64,000 nt of DNA, taken from assembly GCF_050003625.1 (NCBI RefSeq), contig NC_134397.1, positions 224,130,537 to 224,194,536 of the forward strand. Reading direction: 5' to 3'. Both the position numbers and the translations under genes were made by a program. The notes under the pieces are model-generated. The model worked only from the letters and a program-made list of their open reading frames with translations. It searched no databases and was not told the origin of the DNA. This document shows positions 31,901-41,620 of the stretch, one piece after another (the first letter of the stretch is position 1; every line of letters starts with the position of its first letter). This DNA is from Haematobia irritans (taxonomy: Eukaryota; Arthropoda; Insecta; Diptera; Muscidae).

Positions 31901-34366
31901 GATCCACAATTACTCGCTCATATTCCGTCTCAAGACCTATACGATTCCGAATTTTTACGCTTCCATGAATCAAGTTCTACAAAAACTTTGGGTATAAAGT
32001 GGAACGCGTTGTCAGATTCGTTTACTTACTCGATAAATCCAATACAATTTGAACAGACTATGACGAAAAGGATGGTTCTATCGTCAATCGCTCAATTATT
32101 TGATCCCGCGGGATGGATTGCGCCGGTTATTATTCGGGCAAAAATATTAATGCAACAATTGTGGCTAGAAGGAATTGGATGGGATGACAATCTTGGTCCA
32201 GAGTCACAAGCTACTTGGAATAGACTCGTATTCGATTTCCCTCACATTAATTCTATCTCTATACCAAGATGGATTCAATGTTGTCCTACTGATACTTTGG
32301 AAATCCACGGGTTTTCAGATTCGTCTCAAGCTGCATATTGTGCATGTGTTTATTTGCGATGCCAGACTAATAAATCAGTTGTGTTTTCTAATTTACTGGT
32401 TGCTAAAAGCAAAGTCGCTCCTCTCAAACCTGTATGTTTGCCAAGATTGGAACTTAATGGTGCATTTCTGTTAGCTAAACTCGTCAATTATGTCACTTCG
32501 AATTTCGATTTCAAGATAAGCTCTATTACTCTATGGACTGACTCTTCAATAGTTCTTGGTTGGCTTTCGAAACCACCTTGGTCCTGGGAGACATACATTG
32601 CAAATAGAACTTCGCAAATTCACGAGTTAGTTCCTGGTAGCAATTGGCGGCATGTCCCGACTCATGATAATCCTGCAGATCTCGGTACTAGAGGTTGCCG
32701 ACCTCAAGATTTAACACCCAATTCTTTATGGTTTAATGGTCCAAAATGGTTAACTCAACCACATTCAACGTGGCCTAAAAGAAATCCATTGGTTGCACCA
32801 GAATTAGGAAAACGTGTTAATGTTCAAACTTATCATAGTACAATTGACGATACTGATATTTTACTCAGATTTTCGTCTTACAATCGCGCATTGCGAGTTA
32901 TATCCTACATGTTTCGTTTTTATAACAATTGCCTAAGTCGACGGAGATCGACAATAAAAATTTCGAATCCATTTCTTACTCATAAAGAAGTTACATTTGT
33001 TAAATCACGTTTAATCACATTATCGCAAAAGAAATTTTACCCTGACGAATATTCTAATCTTCTTGAATCGAAACCAATTAATGATAAAAGCCAATTGAAA
33101 TGTTTGAATCCATTTCTTTCTCACGAGAATATTATGCGAGTTAATGGAAGACTCGCCGACTCGTCTCTACCATACAACGAGCGATTTCCTATTATTCTTT
33201 CGGGGAACTCACGTTTCAGTCACTTATACTTATTAAACTTGCATCAATTATTAGCTCATGCCGATTGTACGCTAATGTGCCGAATGGTACAGACTGAATT
33301 TTATATATCCCGTTTAAAACCGCGAGTGAAGGCTATAATTCATAAATGCCGAACGTGTGTAATATTCAAACAAAAGTCCTGTAGCCAGATAATGGCTCCC
33401 CTTCCATCTGTGCGATGTGAACTATCCCCTCCTTTTAATATCACCGGTGTAGACTTCGCAGGGCCTTTTGAGCTAAAAAGTTCCACTCTAAAAAGAGCTC
33501 CAATAATAAAAAGCTACGTTTCGATTTTTGTTTGTTTCACTACAAAAGCGATCCACTTAGAACCCTGTTCAGAATTATCGTCTCTAGCCTTTGAAGCTGC
33601 ATTTACACGATTCGTCGGGAGGCGGGGGCTACCCCATAGGGTTGTTTCCGATAATGGAAGAAATTTTATTGGGGCAAGCCGAAAATTACTAAAAGAATTT
33701 TCTGGTTTTGTTAAATCCACCGCCAGTGACATATCCCAGAAATATTCAACACACGGCTTTGAGTGGCAATTTATCCCACCGCATGCCCCGCATATGGGCG
33801 GATTATGGGAATCGGCCGTAAAAAGTTTTAAACATCATTTTAAACGAATAGCTGGTGCCCATAAATTTACTTTCGAACAATTTGCTACAATTCTCGCAAG
33901 AATCGAAGGAATTCTAAACTCACGTCCCATATCTGCCGTTTCTGAAGATCCATCAGATTTGACAGCTCTTACTCCGGGTCACTTTTTAAAAGGATCACCA
34001 ATTATGTCTTTCCCTGAAACCCCATCTCAAAACTTATCTCTTCTCAATAGATGGACAAAGTTAAAAGCTCTGCACCATCAATTTGCCATCAGATGGAAAG
34101 AGGACTATCTGAAATCTCTACACAAACGATATAAGTGGAAAAATTCAGGTCCCAATTTAAAGATTGGCGATTTGGTTGTCGTCATGGACGATTTGTTACC
34201 ACCTAGCGACTGGCGCTTGGGTAGAATCGTAAATACTCATCATGGTTCCGACAATAATATTCGTGTTGCGGATATCAAAGTTGCTTCAGGAATTATCACT
34301 CGCCCTATCGTGAAATTATGCTACTTACCGCTCTTAGACCAAGCCTCTCCTGAACCAACCTCTTAA
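28937..34366 (+). CDS. BEL/Pao Gag-Pol polyprotein
   Basis: 1809 codons with no stop or frameshift; makes the capsid and replication enzymes of the retrotransposon. Domains in order: low-complexity N-terminus (1-30); Gag-like DUF1759 region (~160-345, with WPSFRDMF and LTPAQKLYHL); zinc-knuckle array (386-453: CX2CX3HX4C, CX2CX4HX4C, then CX2CX3HHX3H); aspartic protease with LIDPGSQRTF (Asp537; DPG in place of the usual D-S/T-G); reverse transcriptase with YVDD (950-953); RNase H with HGFSDSS (Asp1128); integrase H2C2 finger (LHQLLAHA...HKCRTC); integrase core with Asp1506 (GVDFAGPF), Asp1572 (SDNGRNF) and Glu1625 (GGLWESAVK); C-terminal DUF5641-like part (DWRLGRI). The start is the only ATG between the acceptor at 28853 and the ORF. 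It is a full-length, probably functional copy. Confidence 0.95.
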   Translation: MNPANNPNDPSSGPAGSNASSNANAAAAASPAYDRFLFDCEYLILFCTQFEQCDIRDQTDSVLEVKLEDLEKRWQQLQTSYQNIMLSPSSTDPKDIKANAKINFNASSEAYYTARSQILDILRISGGQARQNARHSLVPEYIPQNQSSIPASSHNSNDSYIKVPPCDTEVFKGGYEEWPSFRDMFTAVYVNHPKLTPAQKLYHLRNKTRGPAGAIVKRYTLCDENFNMAWNALKARYENKRVLVDNQLKILFNIPVANVENSESIQKIQSTVNDCLCTLRSLHVDVDGWDPILIYLISTKLPDETLSLWEQSLRSHRDLPTWNQLDEFLINRFEVVERISSIKCTKQQNNVTHQNSNKYDQRNPISSQGSGKIQTYHSQEKLTATCLLCETNHSLRTCPKFRQLTAQQRVDFVYKNKICSNCLSSSHLKPNCKSTNTCIICHKPHHSLIHIRTKYNENTSENSNTQENRSESQNHQKPIKNTQNLSSQKEQPSTSKQNNSSHIQANFSSNNDMILLRTALVQIEHNGELFTIRALIDPGSQRTFISKRIQTRLQLPTTKSNFEISGIGGQRQTSDKQCQLSIVSKKHEIRFSVSAIVLPQVTKRLPAISFEIPNNSELENLELADPYFNKSSQIDLVLGNDSERFINIEGIKKNICGETSAYNTIFGWVLSGPMRTETIHSFSVNVHEFEESSINEMLRKFWEQEEVPTSHLVSAADAFCEEYYRKTTTRLPNGRYMVRLPFKEEFSDSLYLGPSRFMALAQYNRMERNLSKDSELKTQYHDVLNEYIALDHAEETSSREISFDDKFNSFYLPHHAVVRPEHKSTKVRIVFNASRKTKSGYSLNDVLHTGPTLQSDLTSVILNWRKYQYVFCGDIQKMYRQILVHPHDRPYQRILFKPSDNNFIKDYQLKTVTFGINCAPFLAIRTLLQLASDVQATHPTVARILKNETYVDDILSGGYSIQEALKAQNDLSDILKNAGFPLKKIIANDPQLLAHIPSQDLYDSEFLRFHESSSTKTLGIKWNALSDSFTYSINPIQFEQTMTKRMVLSSIAQLFDPAGWIAPVIIRAKILMQQLWLEGIGWDDNLGPESQATWNRLVFDFPHINSISIPRWIQCCPTDTLEIHGFSDSSQAAYCACVYLRCQTNKSVVFSNLLVAKSKVAPLKPVCLPRLELNGAFLLAKLVNYVTSNFDFKISSITLWTDSSIVLGWLSKPPWSWETYIANRTSQIHELVPGSNWRHVPTHDNPADLGTRGCRPQDLTPNSLWFNGPKWLTQPHSTWPKRNPLVAPELGKRVNVQTYHSTIDDTDILLRFSSYNRALRVISYMFRFYNNCLSRRRSTIKISNPFLTHKEVTFVKSRLITLSQKKFYPDEYSNLLESKPINDKSQLKCLNPFLSHENIMRVNGRLADSSLPYNERFPIILSGNSRFSHLYLLNLHQLLAHADCTLMCRMVQTEFYISRLKPRVKAIIHKCRTCVIFKQKSCSQIMAPLPSVRCELSPPFNITGVDFAGPFELKSSTLKRAPIIKSYVSIFVCFTTKAIHLEPCSELSSLAFEAAFTRFVGRRGLPHRVVSDNGRNFIGASRKLLKEFSGFVKSTASDISQKYSTHGFEWQFIPPHAPHMGGLWESAVKSFKHHFKRIAGAHKFTFEQFATILARIEGILNSRPISAVSEDPSDLTALTPGHFLKGSPIMSFPETPSQNLSLLNRWTKLKALHHQFAIRWKEDYLKSLHKRYKWKNSGPNLKIGDLVVVMDDLLPPSDWRLGRIVNTHHGSDNNIRVADIKVASGIITRPIVKLCYLPLLDQASPEPTS

Positions 34367-34465
34367 ATCTTACCTTTTCACATTCCTTCCTCTCATAAAA
34401 TCTTTTCATAACCTTCCCATTATCCCATACTAAAGTCCTTTCCAATTACAGATTACTAACTAAAA
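34367..34465 (+). promoter_or_regulatory. Pyrimidine-rich tract and putative acceptor before ORF2
   Basis: About 80 nt of mostly C and T (TTCCTTCCTCTC, CCTTCCCATTATCCC) ending CTTTCCAATTACAG at 34451. The ORF2 ATG follows at 34466, 15 nt later. This has the form of an env-type subgenomic splice acceptor. Confidence 0.5.
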
Positions 34466-35053
34466 ATGTCCCACCATCAAGTTTACGATTGCGGCATCTG
34501 CAAGGAAAGACACTCTTTGCGGGATTGCCCAATTTTTATAATGATGCCTGTGGCGGATAGAAGGGTGACGGTTCGGACATATAATTACTGCATGAACTGT
34601 TTGGCAAAAAGCCACACAGTTGAACGGTGCAGTTCCCCAGCGACCTGTCGGAAGTGTGGCTATCAGCATCACACTATGCTGCATCCACAAATAGCGAGGA
34701 CGCCATCCGCAACTTCACCAGCCTACTACACGCCTAGGGAAAGGAACACGACGACACGCCAAACACCATCAAGAAACAATACCACTAGAAGACGAGTAAT
34801 AATCACGGGAAGACACAACAGTACAACTACACAACAAACAAGAAGGCCCATCCGATGGTTCACGAAGAACCCAATACCGCAGACATCAACCACGATAAGA
34901 CGACCACCACGACAGCCTACACCACAACATGCTCATACCAACAATAAGATTCAGAGGAGACGCTCCAACCAACGTCCTAAGCGGAACCAGCATATCCTGG
35001 CCGAGGCTATAAAGTCCATTGCTACCGTGCTTTGCAAGTCGAACTTTGCATAA
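34466..35053 (+). CDS. BEL accessory ORF2: zinc-knuckle protein with basic tail
   Basis: 195 codons, separate from Gag-Pol by 99 nt and in the position of env. Residues 9-73 hold three zinc-binding units: C9-C12-H16-C21 (CX2CX3HX4C), C42-C45-H50-C55 (CX2CX4HX4C, the retroviral knuckle) and C61-C64-H68/H69-H73. The same three units with identical spacing occur in the Gag region of the upstream polyprotein (residues 386-453), but the sequences differ clearly, so this is a diverged duplicate or a domain from another BEL element. Residues ~75-175 are Arg/Thr/Pro/Gln-rich and strongly basic. The end is LAEAIKSIATVLCKSNFA. No signal peptide or membrane segment is seen, so it is not an envelope. An RNA-binding, nucleocapsid-like or chaperone role is my inference. 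Confidence 0.75.
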   Translation: MSHHQVYDCGICKERHSLRDCPIFIMMPVADRRVTVRTYNYCMNCLAKSHTVERCSSPATCRKCGYQHHTMLHPQIARTPSATSPAYYTPRERNTTTRQTPSRNNTTRRRVIITGRHNSTTTQQTRRPIRWFTKNPIPQTSTTIRRPPRQPTPQHAHTNNKIQRRRSNQRPKRNQHILAEAIKSIATVLCKSNFA

Positions 35054-35070
35054 GTGCAAGGCCGGGGGCA
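35054..35070 (+). promoter_or_regulatory. Putative polypurine tract
   Basis: GTGCAAGGCCGGGGGCA abuts the 3' LTR. It is G-rich but not a pure purine run. Its position is that of the plus-strand primer. Confidence 0.5.
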
Positions 35071-35695
35071 TGGACAAACTTCATAGTTTGCCAAACATAT
35101 TTTTTGATTTTTTATATTTGAATGAATTTTATGAATCTTTTGAATTTTATACATGAATGAATTTTATGAATTTGAATTTAAATGAATTGTTTAATATATC
35201 ATATTTACATAATTATCGATTTCTTGAATTTCTGATCAATTTGTTTATTTTGAATTATATGTACTAAAATATTGCTGAATTGATATCGATAACATCTATT
35301 GTAAATATTATTGTTGTAAAAGTTAGTACACTAAACCTTAAGATCCTAGCTTTTTCCTTCACTTCTTCTCTAACTACCCGACGGTAAGCACTACTTTTCT
35401 CCTCTACTTCTACTCTCTGCCGCTTCCCCCATATTATATTTTATCAATAAAAAATTGTTAATTTATACATTGAAAACTGAAACCTCCATTTGTTATTTTT
35501 TATTCTTTTCCGATTTGGTCTCACTCCGTCAAACTTTGTTTATTATTTCTCATTACCTGAGAAATAATAAATCAAAGCACACACACACACACACACACGT
35601 AAGCTTATACAGTCCACTCATCTCACCCAGGGGATTTCATGTCAAACTTTGGTTCTCCACTATCATCTGTAACAATCCCCCCACACACCTGTGCA
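35071..35695 (+). repeat. 3' LTR of the BEL element (625 bp)
   Basis: Identical to 22160-22782 by eye except for two extra bases in the CA run near 35578-35598. AATAAA lies at 35446-35451. It is followed by the AAAC duplication (35696-35699). Confidence 0.92.
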
Positions 35696-37249
35696 AAACC
35701 GTTCTCCAAATTTGAACTCCGGAACCTCTTGGAGGAGCAAAATTCATCCGATCCTGTTCAAATGTGGAACGTGGTGTTAGTATATAGTTTCTAACATCCA
35801 TGCAAAAATTGTTCCACATCGGTCCATAATTATATATAGCCTCCATATAAACCGATCCCCAGATTTGGCTTGCGGAGCCTCAAAGAGAAGCAAATTTCAT
35901 CCGACCTTGCTGAAATTTGGTACATGGTGTTGGTATACGGTCTCTAATAACCATGCAAAAATTGGTCCACATCGGTCCATAATTATATATAGCCTCCATA
36001 TAAAGCGATCCCCAGATTTGACTTGCGGAGCCTCAAAGAGAAGCAAATTTCATCCGATCTTGCTGAAATTTGGTACATGGTGTTGGTATATGGTCTCCAA
36101 TAACCATGCAAAAATTAGTCCACATCGGTCCATAATTATATATATAGCCCCATATAAACCAATCCCCAGATTTGGCTTGCGGAGCCTCAAAGAGAAGCAA
36201 ATTTCACCCGATCCGGCTGAAATTTGGTACATGCTTTTGGTATATAGTCTCTAACAACCATGCAAAAATTGGTCCACATCGGTCTATAATTACATATAGC
36301 CCCCATATAAACCGATCCCCAGATTTGGCTTGCGGAGCCTCAAAGAGAAGCAAATTTCATCCGATCCGGCTGAAATTTGGTACATGGTGTTGGTATATGG
36401 TCTCTAAAGACCATATCGGTCCATAATTTTATATATCCCCCATATAAACCGTTCTCCAGATTTGAACTCCGGAACCTCTTGGAGGAGCAAAATTCATCCG
36501 ATCCGTCTGAAATTTTGTACATGCATTTGGTATAAAGTCTCTAACAACCATGCAAAAATTGGTCCACATCGGTCCATAATTATATGTAGCCCCCATATAA
36601 ACCGTTCTCCAGATTTGAACTCCGGCACCTCTTGGAGGAGCAAAATTCATCCGATCCGGTTCAAATGTGGAACGTGGTGTTAGTATATAGTTTCTAACAT
36701 CCATGAAAAAATGGTCTACATCGGTTCACAATTATATATAGCCCCCATATAAACCGATCCTCAGATTTGGCTTGCGGAGCCTCTAAGAAAGCCAAATTTC
36801 ATCCGATCTGCCTGAAATTTGGTACATGCTTTTGGTATATGGTATCTAACAACCATGCAAAAATTGTTCCACATCGGTCCATAATTATATATAGCCCGCA
36901 TATAAACCGATCCCCAGATTTGGCTTGCGGAGCCTCCAAGAGAAGCAAATTTCAGCCGATCCGGTACATGGTGTTGGTATATGGTCTCTAAAAACCATGC
37001 TAAAATTGGTCCATATCGGTCCTTAATTATATATAGCCCCATATAACCGTTCTCCAAATTTGAACTCCGGAGCCTCTTGGAGGAGCAAAATTCATCCGAT
37101 CCGGTTCAAATGTGGAACGTGGTGTTAGTATATGGCCGCTAACAACCATACCAAATCGGTCTATAGTTATATATAGCCGATCTCTAATCACAAAAAATTG
37201 GTCCACATCGGTTCATAATCATGGTTGCCACTCAAGCCGAAAAAAATCT

Positions 37250-37430
37250 ACCAAAATTTTATTTCTATAGAAAATTTTGTTAAAATTTCATTTCTATGGA
37301 AAATTTTGTCAAAATTTCATTTCTATAGAAAATTTTATAAAAAATTTATTTCTATAGAAAATTTTGTGAAAATTTTATTTCTATAGAAAATTTTGTTAAA
37401 ATTTTACTTCCCATAGAAAATGTTGTCAAT
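37250..37430 (+). repeat. 29-bp minisatellite array in DINE A3
   Basis: Six units of the TTTCTATAGAAAATTTTGT type after GTTGCCACTCAAGCC. Some units have substitutions (TTTCTATGGAAA, TTCCCATAGAAA). Confidence 0.9.
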
Positions 37431-37671
37431 CTGAGTTATAGACGTATTTAATCTGTCTTTTTTGATTTAATATATGTTATACCACGTATGGACTTACTTA
37501 CAATTTAGAAGAGGGTGTTAGGAGGTTTTAAGATACCTTGCCATCGGGAAGCGTTACCGCAACTCAAGTAATTCGATTGTGGATGGCAGTGTTTAGAAGA
37601 AGTTTCTACGCAATCCATGGTGTAGGGTACATAAGCTTCGACCTGACCGAACTTATGGTCGTATATACTTG

Positions 37672-39164
37672 TTTTTATTGAAATATATTTATATCATCAA
37701 AATCTGAGATTAATATTTCTTCTATATCACTTACAACTGTCCTCAATTTCATATGCAAATACTGTAGCTAGTAAATATCCTTCTAGCGTTATAAACCTAC
37801 TGCATTTGCCCCGAGAGTAATGTATCAAATGAAAACACTAACAAATGAATTCAACAAAGTTAATGTTTTGTATATATATGTGTGTGTGGGTGTGTGTGGA
37901 AATTCACCCTTCGTTCTTCGTATATGCTTGATTACATGTGTGTGTGTGTGTGTCATAAGCCTGTGTCCCAAGTAATTGTGAAAGGACAACAATTGCAATT
38001 GCAACATAACCAAAGAACGTGTTGTTTGTTTGCCTCTGCTGGTCCACTAACTCTGCAAACATTATTGCTCTGCATGGTAACAAAGCACCAACTTTAATAA
38101 AGTCCAGACTATGCAACGACAAAAAAAATTGAGTAAACCAACACAATGATAGATACACCATTCTTTTAGTCGCCTGAGGCTGTTGTTACTGTTACTAATG
38201 TTGCAAGTTGCAACTTCTTGCGAGAGTGATAGAAAGAGAGAGGGAGAGAGAGAGAGTGAGAAAAAGAGTGTATGTGTGTAATAAAATAGAACAAAACACT
38301 TGATACAAGCCAACACAAGTAAACAAAATATACACTGTGAAAAAATTAAAATGAAATGCATATGCCTTTGGTATTAATTGTAATATATTTGCATGTGAAT
38401 ATAATATTTTTACAATTATTATATTTATGTGTATGTGCACTCCATTGGTATTTGATTTTGTCTATATTGGAACATTCCAATTATTTTCTTCATGTACAAA
38501 ATGCATGTTAACATAACTTCTTAGTCCCTGACTCCTCACACAATGAGACGGAAGTAAAAAGGATTGTCGTTTCCGTTGTGTTTGAACCTCCATTCAACCC
38601 TAGTGACCAACAAATGCAAATGGTGCTGAAAAATTGCGTACAATAAACCTTAACTTTACTAGCAATGAATTGGACAAATGCGAATGCGAAGTGGACAAGT
38701 TAACGTATTGAAATCACTGCTAACTCAACAATAGATGCACCATAAGTGAAAAACAAATAAAATTAAATTGTCTTGACATAATGGAGATTGTTTTCTTTTT
38801 TTGTGTATTGGAATGAAATGAAATAAATTTGATGGGGAAGAATGGTATTTGATTTTTATTTAATTGATTGCTGATTTATTTTATTGATTGATATAAAAGT
38901 AAATACTATTTCTTATGGAAGGAATAAACAAAAAAAAAAAAACTTTTACGAAGATGTAAAAGTGTGGACTATGACTGAGTGGAAGCTCATATACCCTTTA
39001 CAACGTAGGGTACTTCAAACTTATTTTATACGCTCAAAAATTTTAAGTTGAGGTAGGTTTATATGGTACCACATAATCACGACCCGCACAAATATCTCAA
39101 ATTGGACAACTTCCCCGCAAAAACAAAAAAAATTGGAAGTTGTTCCATAAACATTTCTTTTAAA
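37672..39164. other. Intergenic DNA with GT/GA microsatellites
   Basis: GT runs at 37880-37900 and 37938-37952, and a GAGA-rich run at 38236-38260. Otherwise AT-rich unique DNA. ORFs on both strands here are driven by the simple repeats. Confidence 0.5.
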
Positions 39165-39360
39165 GCGCATCCCCATCAAGTTTTTTCCACTTCCGATGCA
39201 GTCGTTTTTGGACAAGCCCACAAACATTTCTTTTAAAGTGCATACCGGAAACCCCCATCAAGTTTTTCCACTTCCGATGCAGTCCTTTTGGAATTTTTTT
39301 AAAGCCCATCCCGGGATCTTCTATCGACCGATGCAATCCTTTTGGACAAACCTTAGAAAG
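39165..39360 (+). repeat. ~84-bp tandem repeat, two and a half units
   Basis: CCCATCAAGTTTTTTCCACTT with CCGATGCAGTC, then TTTTGGACAA and CATTTCTTTTAAAG, starts near 39171 and 39255; a third diverged unit follows (GACCGATGCAATCC). The unit has been read as overlapping ORFs on both strands, but I see no real protein. Confidence 0.7.
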
Positions 39361-39913
39361 TATAGAATTATGCAGTTTTAAGTGAAAATTTAAGTTTTGG
39401 ACAATTAAATTTCGCAAAAAATAATAGAAAATCAATTAAAAAATAAAAACTAATAAAAAATTATCCTCGCTGGTATTTGAACCTGTGCTGTTTGACTTTT
39501 TCACTTCCATGGAAGTTCTTTTGAGAAGGTTTTGCAAATTACGCTAATTTTGAATTTTTTGTTGATTTTTAATGGAAAAAAATATATTTCTACAAAAATA
39601 TATTCCAGAAAAAATAAACAAAATAAAACCGATGTATAACGTAAAAAATATTTTTTTTTTAAATATAAAAAAAATGCCGCTGGTAATTTTTGAAACAGCG
39701 TTCTTTATTTTGTCATTCATAATAATAAAGAACATCTCAGGAAGTAGTTAGAATGTTATGCCGTGGTGTCATATTAGGTTCATATCACAAACATTAGAGT
39801 AGACGTTTTGATGCATCATGTTCAATGGCGTTTGTGGCTAAGTCTTTCTGTTATGGTGACAACAGACCCAGGTTCAACGCATGGTGGAAGCGATGAAGTT
39901 ATTCAATTTGTAA
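39361..39913. other. AT-rich spacer with SINE2 copy
   Basis: AT-rich DNA up to ~39714. From 39715 to 39900 is a relative of the 2570-2720 repeat in the opposite orientation (AGGAAGTAGTTAGAATGTTA, GACCCAGGTTCAACGCATGG), a tRNA-like SINE2 fragment. Confidence 0.5.
39715..39900 (+). mobile_element. SINE2 copy, tRNA-like
   Basis: Contains a box B-like AGGTTCAACGC and a degenerate box A (GGCGTTTGTGGCTAAGTC). Matches 2570-2720 inverted, including CATATCACAAACATT. Confidence 0.45.
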
Positions 39914-40222
39914 CAAGTATATACGACCGTAAGTTCGGCCAGGCCGAATCTTATGTACCCTCCACCATGGATTGCGTAGAAACTTCTACGAAAGACCGTC
40001 ATCCAAACGAATTACTTGGGTTGTGGTAATACTTACCGATGGCAAGGTGTCTAAAAACATCTTCTAAATTGTAGGTTAGTCCATACGTGGTATATAATAA
40101 ACAAAAAAAGGTATGTACAGGTAAGTCTACGAACCGATATGGACTTTTGCGCGGTAACTAGAGAGCCAGAATTGAAATATGGGGGTCGCTTTAATTTTAG
40201 AATGGTTGTTAGAGACCATATA

Positions 40223-41113
40223 AAGGGTGGTTAAAATGTAAGGGCCGATGTTGAATGTGAATCACACCTAAACGCCAAGTTTTTTCCGAATTTTATTTGA
40301 CATTTCTCTATTTCAGGCTTACTCAATTTGAACGATGGACGTCGTGAATGGGCAGAATGGTTCCAAGAAATGGCAACAGTGGATGATCAATTTTCGAAGA
40401 AAATCATCTTCAGTGATGAGGCACTTTTTCACCTCAGTGGATTCGTCAATAAACAGAATTGCCGCATTTGGGCGAATGAGATTCCCAGATTGATTGTCGA
40501 AAAACCAATGCACCCACAAAGAGTGACTGTTTGGTGCGGTTTATGGGCTGGCGGCATCATCGGGCCGTATTTTTTCCAAAATGAGGCCGGTCAGGCAGTT
40601 ACTGTGAATGGTGTTCGCTATCGTGAGATGATAACGAACTTTTTATGGCCCGAATTGGAAGATATGGATGTGGACGATATGTGGTTTCAGCAGGACGGTG
40701 CCACTTGCCACACAGCTAACGAAACAATGGCTCTTTTGCGCAACAAATTCATTGGCCGTGTTATCTCACGTAATGGCGATGTCAATTGGCCGCCAAGATC
40801 ATGTGATTTGACACCGTTGGACTTTTTTCTTTGGGGTTATTTGAAAGAAAAGGTGTACGTCGATAAGCCAGCAACAATTCAAGAGCTAAAGGATGCGATA
40901 ATTCGGCACATTATGCCTCAGCGTCATCGAAAATTTGGACCATCGGATGAAGGTGTGCCACCGAGGTCGCGGCGCCCATTTGGCCGATATTTTGTTCCAT
41001 ACATAATTGAGTAATACCAATGTATCATAATAAAATAAAGTTACAATAATTTCCTAAATATTTTGTGTTTTATTCAAAATCAACATCGGCCCTTTAAAAT
41101 TTTAACCACCCTT
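40223..41113 (+). mobile_element. Tc1/mariner element of DD41D type, internally deleted
   Basis: 891 bp with ~29-bp TIRs (AAGGGTGGTTAAAATGTAAG...GGCCGATG, with a matching inverse at the right). TA is duplicated at 40221-40222 and 41114-41115. The DINE phrase GACCATATACTAACACC is restored when the element is removed. Full elements of this type are ~1.3 kb; about 0.4 kb on the 5' side is missing. Confidence 0.88.
40328..41014 (+). pseudogene. DD41D mariner transposase, N-terminally truncated
   Basis: 228 codons of a transposase usually ~340-350 long. The DNA-binding helix-turn-helix half is absent. Catalytic Asp residues: first in IIFSDEALFHLSG, second in FQQDGATCHTAN, third in CDLTPLDFFLWGYL (Asp of PLD). 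Exactly 41 residues separate the second and third, the spacing of the rosa/DD41D group known from fruit flies. Near 40925-40930 a frameshift alters the C-terminus: the alternate frame from there carries the expected ending ADILFHT and a stop. With no N-terminal domain it cannot bind TIRs. It could be moved in trans. Confidence 0.85.
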
Positions 41114-41620
41114 TACTAACACCATGTTCCAAATTTCAACCGAATCGAATGAAGTTTGCTTCTCTTAGAGGCTCCGCAAGCTAAATCTGGGGATCGGTTT
41201 ATATGGGGGCAATATATAATTATGGACCGATGTAGACCAATGTTTGCATGGTTATTAGAGATCATATACTAACGCCATGTACCAAATTTCAGCCGGATCT
41301 GATAAAATTTGCTTCTCTTAGAGGCTCCGCAAGCCAAATCTGTGGATAGGTTTATATGGGGGCTATATATAATTATGGATTTGGACCAATTTTTGCATGG
41401 ATATGAGAGACCATATACTAACACCTTGTACCAAATTTCAACCGGATCGGATGAATTTTGCTCCTCCAAGAGGCCATTTTCAATACCGTCCGACCTACAT
41501 ATATAACAAGTACTTGTGACAAGTTTCAAGTCGATAGCTTATTTCGTTCGGAAGTTAGCGTGATTTCAACATACGGACGGACGGACATGCTTAGATCGAT
41601 TCAGAATTTCACCACGACCC

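Larger units (their letters stand above)
22160..35695 (+). mobile_element. Complete BEL/Pao LTR retrotransposon
   Basis: 13.5-kb element: 5' LTR, primer-binding site, a very long leader with a nested N element, one long Gag-Pol ORF, a second small ORF, a purine/G-rich tract and the 3' LTR. LTRs are identical except for a two-base difference in a CA run, and the AAAC target duplication is perfect, so insertion is recent. Typical BEL/Pao elements are about 6-9 kb; the excess here is in the leader. Domain order protease, RT, RNase H, integrase with no envelope protein fits the group (formally Belpaoviridae). Confidence 0.92.
21442..37671 (+). mobile_element. DINE-1-like Helitron, family A, copy A3, split by a BEL element
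   Basis: Head TATACCCTCCACAATAGGAT at 21442, then the GTCCGTCCGTCTG run and tandem units up to 22159. The rest continues from 35700 with about eight more ~154-bp units, a 29-bp array and the tail ending GTATATACTTG at 37671. The break falls inside the common phrase CCATATAAACCGTTCTCC. Splicing out 22160-35695 plus one AAAC restores that phrase exactly. Confidence 0.85.

Noticed and set aside
29345..33732. Short antisense and out-of-frame ORFs inside the BEL Gag-Pol
   Set aside because: All are shadows of the 1809-codon reading frame.
37825..38440. Several ORFs around GT/GA runs
   Set aside because: Created by microsatellites (His-Thr and Leu-Ser repeats). No domain.
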